Numbered from the stretch's first letter, positions 8,005-17,540 are shown. The stretch is 64,000 nucleotides of DNA from Saccharomycopsis phalli (GCA_020342235.1 CP073214.1:1922001-1986000), one strand, 5' to 3'. The notes: generated by a model not told the origin, from the sequence alone. Numbers and translations: made by a program.

Positions 8005-9846
8005 TTACTGCTCCTCACCAAGAAGCTGCTCGTGCTCCTCAGCAACATCATTCTTTGCCAATATCGCCTTCAAGTTTGCAATCACCTCATCGTCGTTGCT
8101 AAACTGCGAGTCTGTGCCAAACTGCCGGATACTATACAACCCATAGAACGCAGCCACAATACACAACACCATGGCAATATACCCTTTGGCAGTGAATCCA
8201 GGAGGCAATTGCCGCTGCTGGACGTTTTCTCCGTCGAGGTCGGTGAAATCCAAGTTTCCTGCTGCGTTTCCCTGGTACGAGACCCCCACTGCGCGGCACA
8301 CCTCTTTAAAGTTGTCGGACAAGCTCTGTCTCTCTCTAAGAGTCTTTGGGTCCTCAATCAAGGTGATGGCCAACCCCTGCTCCAAATGCCAGTCCACATG
8401 GCAGTGGAAGAACCACACTCCCGGGTTGTCTGCACGGAACCGCAACACAATGTGCCCGTTTCCGTCGACATTGACGGTGTCTCTTACCGCAGGATAGTCA
8501 GGGAACGGCGGGTGGTTGTTTTCGTCATAGTCGTTGGCGTCGGCGTCGGACTTTTGCACAATCTGAAAGTTGTGTCCGTGCAAGTGGAACGGATGCTTAC
8601 CGTCGTCGTGGTTGTTGAGCACGATTTCCACGACATCATCCTTCTGAAGCACAAACGCATTGGTGTTGGAGCCGTATATTGCCGTGTCGAAGATCAAGTC
8701 GTGTGGTGCTGATAATACTGTGGCCAAGGTAGGCACTTTTGGCGGGGTGTAGGTCAAGTTGTTGAAGAACGCGTAGTTGACGCCATTTGCCAAGTTTTCC
8801 ATTTCAATGTTCAAGACAATACGGTAGTCGTAGTCGGTCAAAAGCTCGGTCTTGTCGAGCGTGGTCAAGTGGAAGTCATTAAGCTCGGTCAACTGGTCCA
8901 CCATGTGGTGCTCGGGTAACGGCCTGTCCTTATCGTATACAAGCCAGTTGGTCGAGTTCAAGGGCAAGTCTGGCGGAATGACGTCGAGCATCTCCTCGTC
9001 CAACACCTGCATGAAGCAGAAGTTCCGTTGGGGATGGTTCTTGGTGGTCACTAGCACTGTGTATCGCTGGGCTACGGCAATGTAGAGCATATCAACGGTG
9101 TATGGTTCGACATACACCCCGTCAATCTCCACGACTGTCATTGTGTGGCCCTCGATAAACAAATACTGCGAGACAAATCCGCCAATGTTGACAAGCCGCA
9201 CTAGGTAGGTGGTATTGTCCTTCACGTGCCACTGAACGTTGCGCGAGTCGTTAAACAACAGGTTCTGCGGCACAGGCTCGGCTCCAGTGGGGTTGTACCG
9301 GCTAAGAAACAGCCGGATAAGGTCCTTGTACAGATGATGATACCAGTCAGACACCGTGAGAACCACCTCCTCGTCATATTCAAACGGCTCTTTCAGATCA
9401 TGCACAATCAATGCGCCTCGGAGCCCGTCAAGGTACTGGTTTCCCGTATGCGAATGATACCAATACGTGCCATGCTGTTCCACCGTGAAGTTGTAAATAT
9501 ATGTGCTGCCCGGGGCAATCGGGCACTGGGTCACGTGCTCGGGCCCGTCCATCTGGTTGGAGTCGTTTTGGAATATCCCATGGAAATGGAGCGACGTGTT
9601 GGCGTCACGGAGTCCGTTGGTGAGATACATTGTGATTCGGTCGCCTTGGTCCACATGAATGTTGGGGAGTGGCCATGTATGGTTGAATGCTAGCACGGTT
9701 TTATTGTGCACCCCATCCGGGTTCATGGTCACCTCCGTGACGTTGTAATAAAACGTGTGAGTCTTTGCATAGCATGCCTTTGCCACAAGTAAAAGCAATG
9801 CAAAGAGCCGTAGATAATTTCCCAAGCCTGATGGTGGGTGTGCCAT
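8005..9846 (-). CDS. FET3: Fet3-type multicopper ferroxidase
   Basis: 613 residues from the ATG at 9846, chosen because it directly precedes a signal peptide (LRLFALLLLVAKACYA then KTHTF). All four copper-ligand motifs are present: LHFHG (86-90), WYHSH (129-133), HPFHLHGH and WFFHCHVDWHLEQGL. The residues that make S. cerevisiae Fet3 an iron oxidase are kept: the Glu in TGAEPVPQN (E190, for E185), the Asp of LDVIP (D283), the Tyr of NGVNYAFFNN (Y354) and the Asp in LNNHDDG (D409). A single C-terminal transmembrane segment (GYIAMVLCIVAAFYGLYSI) precedes a short cytosolic tail. The family oxidises Fe(II) at the plasma membrane for uptake with the permease Ftr1, which is not in this window. The upstream gap to the same-strand transporter is only 105 bp. 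Confidence 0.93.
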   Translation of the reverse strand: MAHPPSGLGNYLRLFALLLLVAKACYAKTHTFYYNVTEVTMNPDGVHNKTVLAFNHTWPLPNIHVDQGDRITMYLTNGLRDANTSLHFHGIFQNDSNQMDGPEHVTQCPIAPGSTYIYNFTVEQHGTYWYHSHTGNQYLDGLRGALIVHDLKEPFEYDEEVVLTVSDWYHHLYKDLIRLFLSRYNPTGAEPVPQNLLFNDSRNVQWHVKDNTTYLVRLVNIGGFVSQYLFIEGHTMTVVEIDGVYVEPYTVDMLYIAVAQRYTVLVTTKNHPQRNFCFMQVLDEEMLDVIPPDLPLNSTNWLVYDKDRPLPEHHMVDQLTELNDFHLTTLDKTELLTDYDYRIVLNIEMENLANGVNYAFFNNLTYTPPKVPTLATVLSAPHDLIFDTAIYGSNTNAFVLQKDDVVEIVLNNHDDGKHPFHLHGHNFQIVQKSDADANDYDENNHPPFPDYPAVRDTVNVDGNGHIVLRFRADNPGVWFFHCHVDWHLEQGLAITLIEDPKTLRERQSLSDNFKEVCRAVGVSYQGNAAGNLDFTDLDGENVQQRQLPPGFTAKGYIAMVLCIVAAFYGLYSIRQFGTDSQFSNDDEVIANLKAILAKNDVAEEHEQLLGEEQ

Positions 9847-9951
9847 GGTGTAAATGAAATAACAATGTAAAAGGATTTTGTTTTCCAGCATGCACTTGGA
9901 TGCAGGGTTACTCGAAATTGCTACAAACCATGAATATCAGCCCTGGTATAT

Positions 9952-11651
9952 TCAGCTCTCAAATACGCTCCAGTTGTCGATCTTAGCCATTTGGATTGGC
10001 ACACAAGGGTTTTCTGACTTTTCAGTCGACTGCTTCGACTCGTTTTCTACTTCCTGTATCGTAAACTTTTCCACTCTCGCTTCCTTGTAGTCTCCAAACA
10101 AGTTGCAAATCTCCTCGTTGGTTTTTTGAAAAGTCTCGGGAATCCAAAGCAATACCACAGAATTAATCACACATATAATCCCAAACACTAGAAATGTTCC
10201 CCACTTCAAGTACTGGAACAACACAGGACCAACAAACGTCAACATTGCAGTCAATGCCCAAGACACGGAGATGCACATGGCCAATCCAGTGGGCTTTGCG
10301 TTTCGAGGAAAGATTTCCTCAGTATAGACCCAGCCCGCACAGGAAACTGTAGATGCGAATATCGCAATGAACAAATAGCAAAGTGCCAAAACCGTGGACC
10401 CTGCCACTCCGTCAATCTTCCATTGGATGGCTGGATTCTCAAACGAAGCAACCACAGGGTGGCCAAACAGTTTCATAATCACCGAAATGCTAATCAAGCA
10501 GAGGCCAAGCATGGCTGCTCCAAATACTAGTACGTCTCTTCGCCGCAACTTGCCAAGACAAAAGACTGGGATTATTGTAAACACCACATTTATAAGATAC
10601 TGCAACGCCGTCGAAATCTTTTTGGTGTCATCGCTGAGACCAATCATCTCGCAAATAAACACAGTGAAATACATTATAATATTGATGCCAGTAAGCTGGA
10701 TGACGGTTTGCACCATGATGCCGGTGAATGTGTGCGTGCGGAGCCTATGTCTAAAGAGATCAAGATACGTATCTTTCTTTTTCAACTCTTCTCCATAAAT
10801 GTCAATGACCTTTTCTATATCCGAGGTCTGGCTGTCGTCATTTATTTTTCCGTTTTTGAAGCTGTGCACGTTCAGCACCTCTTTCCACAATTTGCGCGAC
10901 ACAAGCCATGTGGGAGTCTCGGGAAGGTTTCTGAAGGAGCAAAATGCTAAAAAAATCGCAGGGACCATTTCAATGCCCCAGCTGATCCGAAACGAGTAAG
11001 GCCAGTTCAAACTGGCACAGGAGAATAGAAACATGACAAGAATCCCCAAGGTAGTGCAGCTTTGCACAGCAGCCAACAAGAGTGACTTGCGGTTATTAGC
11101 AATTACCTCGGAAATATAAACTGGTAGGTACGACGTTAAAATTCCCACGCATATTCCCTTGACCAATCTTCCAGCGGCTATCATTAGGGCATTGACTACA
11201 AAGATGGAGACGATTGAGCCTGCGATCCATAATAATGCAGCAAGTTGAAACAACCTGGCCGAGCCAAAGTGCTCGCCAAGATACCCAGCAGACAAGCTCC
11301 CGCCTATCAATTAGAAATATAAAAAATACAACGGGACCGAATTCACTTACAAAGACCGCCTGTAGGACAAGCAGCAGCAATAATGCCTTGGATCAAACTA
11401 TCGGGATACCCAAAGTCGCGGATAAAGTGGGGACTGCCCAAAAAAATGGTGAACGAGGAAATATCCATACCAATAATCAAGCCGGATATGCAGACGGTGA
11501 ACACCACTAATTTAAAGCTATATTCAGTCATTGGTCGTGGGAAGCACGGTTTGTGAATCTCATGTTGAATTTGTGCGGCTGTCCGGGCGGGTAACGATGC
11601 CACCTCAGCAAAAGGCGATTCTAGAGGAGCAGTGTGCAGCATGTTTTCCAT
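9952..11651 (-). CDS. MFS sugar-porter family transporter, two exons
   Basis: Complement of join 9952..11303 and 11351..11651, 550 residues if the first ATG is used. Twelve hydrophobic segments are visible. Sugar-porter landmarks are degenerate but recognisable: GRLVKGICVGILTSYLPVYI (with SE next), LPETPTWLVSR, a QLTGINIIMYF segment, and WVYTEEIFPRNAKPTGLAM. The GxxxDRxGRR loop is altered to GYLGEHFGSARL, so substrate and activity are uncertain. The 47-nt intron restores GGLCGSLSAGYLG. The first 40 codons overlap the start of divergent SPC3 by 11 bp. Met41 (ATG at 11531), just before the first membrane segment, is an alternative start that would leave 109 bp for both promoters. It lies directly upstream of FET3 on the same strand. 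Confidence 0.82.
11304..11350 (-). other. Intron of the MFS transporter gene, 47 nt
   Basis: Donor GTAAGT, probable branch TTCTAAT, acceptor TAG seven nucleotides later. Splicing in phase 1 removes a TGA and joins the two membrane-protein frames. Confidence 0.85.
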
Positions 11652-12183
11652 TAGCCAACGGTTCCAGGCGATATCGAACGCGACGCTTACGTATGTTATC
11701 TATGTGTGTATAGCGATTATCGCGTCGTCGCTTTACCAGTTATATTTTGATGGGGCGTTTTCCACGCCAGCGACGTTGGATAACATCAAGGTGAAGTCGA
11801 CATTGAAGAGCAGCAAGTCGTTTGGTTCTGTCAATCGAAAGCCCAAGGAGAACACGCGATTGACGTTTGATTTGTCGACGGATCTCAGTCTGTTGTTCAA
11901 CTGGAACACCAAGCAGGTGTTTGTATACTTGACGTCTGAGTACGAGGGCAAGGGCAACAGTTCGAACAAGGTGACGTATTGGGACAAGATAATCACCAGC
12001 AAGGAGGATGCGAAGATTGAGATTAGCAACCAGCGGTCAAAGTACCATGTCTGGGACGTGGAGAAGACTTTTCGGAACCGGGATGCTACCTTGAGACTTG
12101 AGTGGAACATTCAGCCATGGGTTGGTCCATTGTTATTTGGGTCGACTGAGAGTGAGACTTCTATAAAGTATGAGAGTAGCTAA
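11641..12183 (+). CDS. SPC3: Signal peptidase complex subunit 3 (SPC22/23 homologue)
   Basis: 180 residues from the ATG at 11641; the two upstream codons ending an open frame are not conserved. It starts MFSISQRFQAISN, followed by one N-terminal transmembrane segment, as in yeast Spc3 (MFSFVQRFQNVSN). The core FNWNTKQVFVYLTSEY and NIQPWVGPL are diagnostic. Spc3 is an essential type II ER membrane protein that supports the Sec11 catalytic subunit in removing signal peptides. Residue 84 (DLS-CTG-LFNWN) is encoded by CTG at a site where other fungi, from memory, often have Ser or Pro. It is divergent from, and slightly overlaps, the longest form of the transporter gene. Its 3' side is a minisatellite. 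Confidence 0.95.
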   Translation: MFSISQRFQAISNATLTYVIYVCIAIIASSLYQLYFDGAFSTPATLDNIKVKSTLKSSKSFGSVNRKPKENTRLTFDLSTDLSLLFNWNTKQVFVYLTSEYEGKGNSSNKVTYWDKIITSKEDAKIEISNQRSKYHVWDVEKTFRNRDATLRLEWNIQPWVGPLLFGSTESETSIKYESS

Positions 12184-12653
12184 TGATATGAGTAGCATTG
12201 ATGTAGGATGGTTGTTGTGTGTATTGAAGTAGATGTGTAAGTATTGAAGTAGATGTGTAAGTATTGAAGTGGATGATATGTGTAATTGGGTAGGATAGAC
12301 AAGCGAAGATTAGTGAAGGATTAGTGGGATAGTGAGGATTAGTGGGATAGTGAGGATTAGTGGGATAGTGAGGATTAGTGGGATAGTGAGGATTAGTGGG
12401 ATAGTGAGGATTAGTGGGATAGTGAGGATTAGTGAAATAAGCAAATAGATTAATAAAATAAGTAAATAGATTAGTGAAATGATTAGACCAAGTGAATAAA
12501 TTAGTAAATAGTCAAGTGACAAGTGAAAGCGACCTGGCAAATGTATAATACGCTATTCATAATACCTAACTCGTAACCAAATGATACCAACTGAACCACC
12601 TGCCATGGTAAACCATCATCCCTCTATAACACAATTCCCTCCCATGTACCTCC
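12184..12653. repeat. Tandem repeats between convergent SPC3 and DID4
   Basis: Three 20-bp copies (gtattgaagtagatgtgtaa) lie at 12221-12280, starting 38 bp after the SPC3 stop. Six exact 18-bp copies (gattagtgggatagtgag) fill 12319-12426, followed by decayed variants (attagtgaaat) to about 12520. The remainder is AT-rich with no gene. Confidence 0.95.
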
Positions 12654-13295
12654 CTATCTCTTCAAGCTATCCAACCGCGCCTGCAAATCGTCCTCCTCCC
12701 CAACAGCAACTGGAACCTTGTCCTTAACAATGTCACTCGGCGTCGCAGTATCAATCTGCTGGTTCAAGTCCACGCCAATCTCGTCCAACACCTTATTGAC
12801 AATCTCGTCCACCTCCTCCTCATCCTCCTCATCCTCACCCATTGCATCGTCTATTGCATCGTCCATCAATTCCTGGCGCTGGTCCATGATGTCGTTCTGC
12901 TTCTCAAACTCCATGGCAATGCGCGTCAACTGAGGCAAGTTCATTTGGCGGTTCATCCCCGATAATAGCTTGGTGGCTTCCTTCATGGACTGGGTCATGG
13001 ACTCGTTGCTGCGGACCGTCTGGATCCGCAACGAAATCGCCTGGAGCTGGGTGCCCATGGCATTGAACTTCTCAATGTATTTTTTCGTTCTAATCAAGTC
13101 CTTGGCCTGGATCTTGGCCGCTGACACTTGCCCACTCTTGGCCGACTTTTTGATATCGGAAACGAGGGTCTTTTCTTGCTTCTCCAACTTCATTTTTTCC
13201 CGCTTCAACTCCCGCTGCGTCCGCTCAAGCGCCCGCTGGTTCTTTCTTAACCGTTCTTGAGGCGTAAGCCTCTTTCCAAACGCCCAGTTAAGCAT
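12654..13295 (-). CDS. DID4: ESCRT-III subunit Vps2/Did4
   Basis: 213 residues, near the usual length. The N-terminal basic helix (FGKRLTPQERLRKNQRALER) and the core KKSAKSGQVSAAKIQAKDLI and MNRQMNLPQLTRIAMEFEKQ match Vps2/CHMP2. The acidic C-terminal half ends in DDLQARLDSLKR, a MIM1 motif (LxxRLxxLK) that binds the Vps4 MIT domain. Vps2 joins Vps24 and Snf7 polymers on endosomes during cargo sorting into multivesicular bodies and recruits Vps4 for disassembly. S. cerevisiae DID4 has a 5' intron; none is needed here because the frame is open from a good ATG. HSE1, acting at the ESCRT-0 stage, lies 10 kb away. Confidence 0.96.
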   Translation of the reverse strand: MLNWAFGKRLTPQERLRKNQRALERTQRELKREKMKLEKQEKTLVSDIKKSAKSGQVSAAKIQAKDLIRTKKYIEKFNAMGTQLQAISLRIQTVRSNESMTQSMKEATKLLSGMNRQMNLPQLTRIAMEFEKQNDIMDQRQELMDDAIDDAMGEDEEDEEEVDEIVNKVLDEIGVDLNQQIDTATPSDIVKDKVPVAVGEEDDLQARLDSLKR

Positions 13296-13733
13296 ATCCT
13301 CCTGCTCCTGCCCTTTGCTTTTATCGCACTCAAGCAGGGCTCGAAACCGGAGTCACTCGAGGCGGGCGTATACTTTTCAATGCCATAGACTTGTCTTTGA
13401 TCTATTAATGATATGCTTTAATGGCTCTATGATCTAATGTTAATGATCTAATGATCTAATAATCTAATGTTAATGTTCTAATGTTAATGTTCTAATGTTA
13501 ATTTTCCAATGTTAATTTTCCAATGTTAATTTTCCAATACTCTAATGTTCCAATGTTCCAATGCCAATGTTCTATGCCCTATTGTTCCAATGCCAATGTT
13601 CTATGCCCTATTGTTCCATGCTTGATTGTTCCAATGCTCCATTTACACTCAATCCTACTCATGCCAGCCGCACTCAGCTCCACTCTCACGTGACCACAGG
13701 TCAAGAAAAATTTACCAGTGTCCACACTACATC
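13296..13733. repeat. Divergent DID4/MRP17 spacer with short tandem repeats
   Basis: About 13430-13630 is made of 14-bp AT-rich units (tctaatgttaatgt, then gttaattttccaat), grading into attgttccaatgccaatg copies. Closer to MRP17 there is a CACGTG at 13687-13692, 47 bp before its ATG, the likely promoter element. It is one of the few repeat arrays on a 5' side. Confidence 0.85.
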
Positions 13734-14096
13734 ATGCTTTACGAACTCATTGCTATTGCCAGAACGCATACCAACAAGGCGGAAATCAAGGCGATCCATG
13801 ACGACGCACGTGCCGTAGCCAGCACCATCGGCAAGTTGGTTATAAATAACCGTGGCGTTGTGCGAAGAATATTGTCCCTCGGACCAATGTACTTGCCCAA
13901 ATACATCAAAAAGGACCAGCAGGTACATTTCCAGGGAAGCTACTTCACCATGTTATTCGACTCGTCTCCTAGTGTGCAGAACGAGTTGCTCCGAATACTA
14001 AAAGGTGACCCTCGTGTGATAAGATCGTCCATCTTCAAGGTGGACACCAAGAAGAACTTGAACCGCAAGTTGTCCATTGACAACCTCCCACACTAG
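13734..14096 (+). CDS. MRP17: Mitochondrial small-subunit ribosomal protein bS6m
   Basis: 120 residues from the ATG at 13734, chosen because MLYELIAIART aligns with the start of yeast Mrp17; the open frame upstream is repeat-derived. Conserved blocks are STIGKLVINNRGVVRRI, MYLPKYIKKDQQVHF, FTMLFDSSPSVQNELLRIL and KGDPRVIRSSIFKVD. It is the bS6 family protein of the mitoribosome small subunit. A CACGTG lies 42 bp upstream, as at MRP4. Its TAG stop shares the palindrome CTAG with the stop of the convergent NPR2. Confidence 0.95.
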   Translation: MLYELIAIARTHTNKAEIKAIHDDARAVASTIGKLVINNRGVVRRILSLGPMYLPKYIKKDQQVHFQGSYFTMLFDSSPSVQNELLRILKGDPRVIRSSIFKVDTKKNLNRKLSIDNLPH

Positions 14097-15913
14097 CTGT
14101 GCACGGTTCGGTACTTCCAGAAGCTCTTGAGCACGCGTTCCGCGCCCCTTTTGCTTATATCAAACTCTGTACATATGTGGTCGAAATGTCTCAGCTTGTC
14201 TAGGTAGTGTTTCTTCAAGTGGAGAACGCTGAAAAGCGAGTAGATTTCCTTGCTGCTTCCCCTGATAAATTTGATGTACTTGTCACTAGAAAACTTCTGT
14301 AGGCTGATTTTGTTGTTGTTCGCCGGGAGATTGGACCCTGGCTTTGGAAAGATCTTGGTGTCGTACTCCACCAACTGGCTAAAATACTCCAGGCCAAGCG
14401 GATTGAGATTGTACTTTTGCTTAAAGCCCTTCAACTTGTCTGTGTTCTCAAGATAGTATACCCTGCAGCGACTCAACCACTTGGAGTTGTACTCCACTAG
14501 CATCGGGTACGCGTAGATTCGATAGAGAAGCCCCTGGAGAAGCCCGTAGGTGACAAACCGCCGGAAGTCCAAGCTCAAGTCCCTCAAAAGATTCTCATTC
14601 TCCAAATACCACTTCTCGACCGTGGTGCCCGGCTTGAACTTCAAGTACAACTGGAATATCTGGATCGTGCTGAGAGTGTAGTTCAGCTTATCATAGTAGC
14701 TAGCAGTGCTGTGGTTAGCAAAACTGCCGCTCTCAAAGCTCCCAGACAACTTTTCGCTCGACAATTTTTCGCTCGACAACCTCTCACTCGACAACTTTTC
14801 GCTCGACAACTTTTCGCTCGACAACTTTTCGCTGACAACCGAGTTTCCGTCCAAAGACGCTCCACTTCCGTTGCGCAACTTGTATGGCATGCTGCGGATG
14901 GGGTTCGAGTCGTTGTATACATAGCTTTTGCACTCCTCACCAAGCAAACTATGGTCAATGAACGTGGAGATCTTGGAGGTGGTTGCATATATGTTCTGGA
15001 ACGAAAAGGTATCCAACAAAATAATACACCGGTAGCTCATGAGATGCTTGATGTTCTCGCAGGTGTAGTCGTAGTCTGCGTTGCAGAGCTTGGCGATCTT
15101 GTAGATGTTGTTGACGCCATTTATGTGCCGCACCATCCGCAAGAGGTTTGTGTCCCAGTAAAAGTCCGTCAAGGAGGTCAACTCCACGGTAGAAATGGGC
15201 ACATCGCACGGCAAGAGATTGATGTCAGGGAGCCTGATCTTTGGGAAGAGCTTGATGTCAATGGCGTTGCCAGCATTGATTTTGATCAGGCACTCCGAGT
15301 AGCTGTTCAAGTCCTGGAATAGCTGCTGAATGAGGTTGTTGATGGAGAACTCGCCATTCTTGTTGATGTCCTGGTTGCGGAAGTGGTTCAAGATCAGATA
15401 GTACTTGTTGTTCAAGTCCCGCTTCAGAATGTAATCTGCAATGTTCTTGGTGTTCATGTTGAAGTACACACTGTCCTTGCTACTCTTGGAGAGAATCTGC
15501 AGCTGCTCTTCTAACACCTTGAACATCCGCCCAAGTCGTTTCACCACCGGCTCGTATATCGTCAGATCCCACTTGTAGTCGAAAATAAAGCAGAAGTTGA
15601 AGTTGAACGAGTTCCGCGCATAAAACTCTTCTCGGATGTTCACCGGATACCCAATCACCCGGAAGTCCCCGGCCTTTACTTCTAGGAGCCGGTTGCAAAA
15701 CTCTGGCTTCGGTATCACATGGTTCTTGATGTCGTTGAAGTTGATGAGGCTAGCTCCCCGATGTTTTGTACCGTCCTGTACCCCGCCAAACACACTGTCC
15801 TCGATACTACATATGTTTTCGGGGACTTGGTGGAGGATCTTGGTGCCTTCATGAGGATGGAAAACAGCATAGAAAAGCCCCACAATCGGTGTAAAACCGT
15901 CTAAATTGGACAT
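14093..15913 (-). CDS. NPR2: Nitrogen permease regulator 2 (SEACIT/GATOR1 subunit)
   Basis: 606 residues. The N-terminal longin-type domain begins GFTPIVGLFYAVFHPHEGTK and continues with IPKPEFCNRL and GYPVNIREEFYARNSFNFNF, all as in Npr2/NPRL2, with LGRMFKVLEEQ and a C-terminal winged-helix region (SYRCIILLDTFSFQNIYA; FRRFVTYGLLQGLLYRIYAYP). Npr2 pairs with Npr3 and Iml1 in the GAP complex that turns off TORC1 via Gtr1 when amino acids are scarce. Around residues 365-395 a linker has about six copies of a five-residue repeat, S(E/G)KLS, encoded by 15-bp tandem DNA at about 14750-14830. Its 3' end overlaps MRP17 by four bases. Confidence 0.93.
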   Translation of the reverse strand: MSNLDGFTPIVGLFYAVFHPHEGTKILHQVPENICSIEDSVFGGVQDGTKHRGASLINFNDIKNHVIPKPEFCNRLLEVKAGDFRVIGYPVNIREEFYARNSFNFNFCFIFDYKWDLTIYEPVVKRLGRMFKVLEEQLQILSKSSKDSVYFNMNTKNIADYILKRDLNNKYYLILNHFRNQDINKNGEFSINNLIQQLFQDLNSYSECLIKINAGNAIDIKLFPKIRLPDINLLPCDVPISTVELTSLTDFYWDTNLLRMVRHINGVNNIYKIAKLCNADYDYTCENIKHLMSYRCIILLDTFSFQNIYATTSKISTFIDHSLLGEECKSYVYNDSNPIRSMPYKLRNGSGASLDGNSVVSEKLSSEKLSSEKLSSERLSSEKLSSEKLSGSFESGSFANHSTASYYDKLNYTLSTIQIFQLYLKFKPGTTVEKWYLENENLLRDLSLDFRRFVTYGLLQGLLYRIYAYPMLVEYNSKWLSRCRVYYLENTDKLKGFKQKYNLNPLGLEYFSQLVEYDTKIFPKPGSNLPANNNKISLQKFSSDKYIKFIRGSSKEIYSLFSVLHLKKHYLDKLRHFDHICTEFDISKRGAERVLKSFWKYRTVHS

Positions 15914-16318
15914 TCAATGGTGTGCAGTACCAATTATCACTAAATAGTATTGTTAAGCGCACGCAGGAATGAGTAATGCACAGGGTAAATAGTAACCGAC
16001 AAGATATATAGTAAATCAAAGTGATAAATAGTAGCCAACAAGATAAATAGTAACAACAAGATAAATAGTAACCGACAAGATAAATACTAAACCAAAGTGA
16101 TAGATAATAACCTACAAGATAAATAGTGACCAAAGTGATAAATACTAACCGACAAGATAAATACTAAACCAAAGTGATAAATACTACAACCACGCAAGAC
16201 AATCGCACAACCGACGTAACAGCAAAATACAAATAACACACCTTCACCATCCAATAATTCAGCACCTACACTACACCAATCTATTACCATCGTTAATAAG
16301 CATATATTAATAGTACAT
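15914..16318. repeat. Tandem repeat between NPR2 start and RPL14 stop
   Basis: About 15985-16185 consists of roughly ten diverged copies of a unit near 20 bp built on gataaatagtaaccgacaa and its variant gataaatactaaaccaaagt. The repeat lies between a gene's 5' end (NPR2) and the 3' end of RPL14; the array is nearer RPL14's terminator side. No gene is seen. Confidence 0.85.
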
Positions 16319-16735
16319 TTATGCCTTGAGCGCCTTCTTGGAAGCCAACTTTCTCTCCTTCTTCAAGACAGAAACCTTAAATCTTTGGAAATCAGACAAT
16401 GAAGCTCTGGTATTCTTTTGTGCAATCTTCTTGGCCCAGGAAGTGGCAGCCCACTTCTTCTCAACTTCTTGTTCCTTCAATTTCTTAGCAATAACACCGG
16501 ATCTAGCACCTCTTGGGAACTTGGCAATAGTCAAAGGAGTCAAGACCAAGTTGTTCAAGGAGAAAGATTGTCTGGTGACACCGGTGGTTGGTCCGTCAAT
16601 CAACACTCTTCGTTGGTCAATGATCTCAACTATAGTAGCTAATTTGCCGGCAAATTGACCCTTATTGATGTAAACAATACGGCCGGCTTGAACAAGTCTC
16701 CATTTGCTAGCTTTGACTGAAGTTTCGTTGGACAT
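16319..16735 (-). CDS. RPL14: Cytosolic 60S ribosomal protein eL14
   Basis: 138 residues, family length. It starts [19 protein letters not shown], contains the KOW-type segment [24 protein letters not shown], then [16 protein letters not shown] and [17 protein letters not shown]. It is a structural protein of the large ribosomal subunit. Codon choice is strongly biased (leucine by TTG), as expected for high expression. The S. cerevisiae paralogues carry an intron; none is present here. It is divergent from SFT1 over a 464-bp promoter. Confidence 0.97.
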   Translation of the reverse strand: MSNETSVKASKWRLVQAGRIVYINKGQFAGKLATIVEIIDQRRVLIDGPTTGVTRQSFSLNNLVLTPLTIAKFPRGARSGVIAKKLKEQEVEKKWAATSWAKKIAQKNTRASLSDFQRFKVSVLKKERKLASKKALKA

Positions 16736-17199
16736 TATTAATTTCAGTTATTAGAGAAAACGCTAACTTTTTCAATTGGTATGGCCATCGTGACATTGAA
16801 AAATCTGGTTATGTGACCCCGGCATCGCCCGAAGGAAAAAGTTTGTGACCGAGTAAAATACCCGTATGTATGCACGTGTATATATCGTGACCAAATATAT
16901 TAGCTGGATTTTTTTTGGAGTATAAAAATCGGTAAACAATTGGTGAGTAAAGATACAATATCAATTCAAATGATGATATAATTTGCGATTGAGAGCTTAT
17001 GACTTGGGGCTTGCCGGCCTCATTATGGGTCATAAGTGGAATGCGATTACTTTTTATACTGAATGAATTGTCGATGAAGTGAATGAACTAACAGTAGTTT
17101 GTGCAATTTTATAAGCAAAGTATTAATACACGACTTGAAAAACTGGTTTGTAGCCCCGTGCCATAGAAAAGGGAATTTGGCAGTGGGAGAATTGGAGAC
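16736..17199. promoter_or_regulatory. Divergent RPL14/SFT1 promoter region
   Basis: AT-rich, without tandem arrays, in contrast to the 3' flanks. Near RPL14 there is TTATGTGACCCCG (around 16808) and a pyrimidine-rich 5' leader. A CACGTG is at 16873-16878. I could not assign a known ribosomal-protein gene element (Rap1, Tbf1) with confidence. Confidence 0.4.
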
Positions 17200-17540
17200 A
17201 TGTCTCGACTGAATGAAGCGTATGCTGGGAATAGAGAAGCGGAAGTGAGTAGTTTGGGCGAGTGTTGGGGTGAGTGAATTAATTTTAGAATGATGAGCGG
17301 TTCAATATGTTGGCGAACAAGATATCCAGTCTTCGGGCGGTGACGGAGGATATACATGCGGAGGCACTGAATAATGAGATTATAAGCGGGCTTTCGGCGT
17401 CGTTTTCGCAAATGGCGACTGATTTGAGATCTACGAGTGCGAGATTGGCGCGGAGTATGGCGAGTGGAAACGGGGTGTGGCGAAACGTGGGTATTGCTTT
17501 GGTTATACTATTTCTCTTGTGGACATTGCTTAAGCTTTAG
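17200..17540 (+). CDS. SFT1: Golgi v-/t-SNARE Sft1, two exons
   Basis: Join 17200..17244 and 17289..17540, 98 residues (97 in S. cerevisiae). Exon 1 codes MSRLNEAYAGNREAE. Exon 2 codes NDERFNMLANKISSLRAVTE, the SNARE helix (with a central glutamine region SQMATDLRSTSARLARS) and a C-terminal anchor NGVWRNVGIALVILFLLWTL with LKL after it. The end aligns with the Sft1 tail (AGNSIWRMVGLALLIFF). Sft1 acts in retrograde transport within the Golgi with Sed5. Bet1 is the nearest alternative, but the tail favours Sft1. Residue 4 is a CTG codon. A track from a later Met would lose the N-terminal half of the first helix. Confidence 0.87.
17245..17288 (+). other. SFT1 intron, 44 nt
   Basis: Donor GTGAGT, acceptor TTTTAG, phase 0. 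The branch site is weak (AATTAAT just before the acceptor). Two further GTGAG sequences lie inside it, so the donor choice rests on the frame and on alignment of REAE-NDERF with yeast Sft1. Confidence 0.75.
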
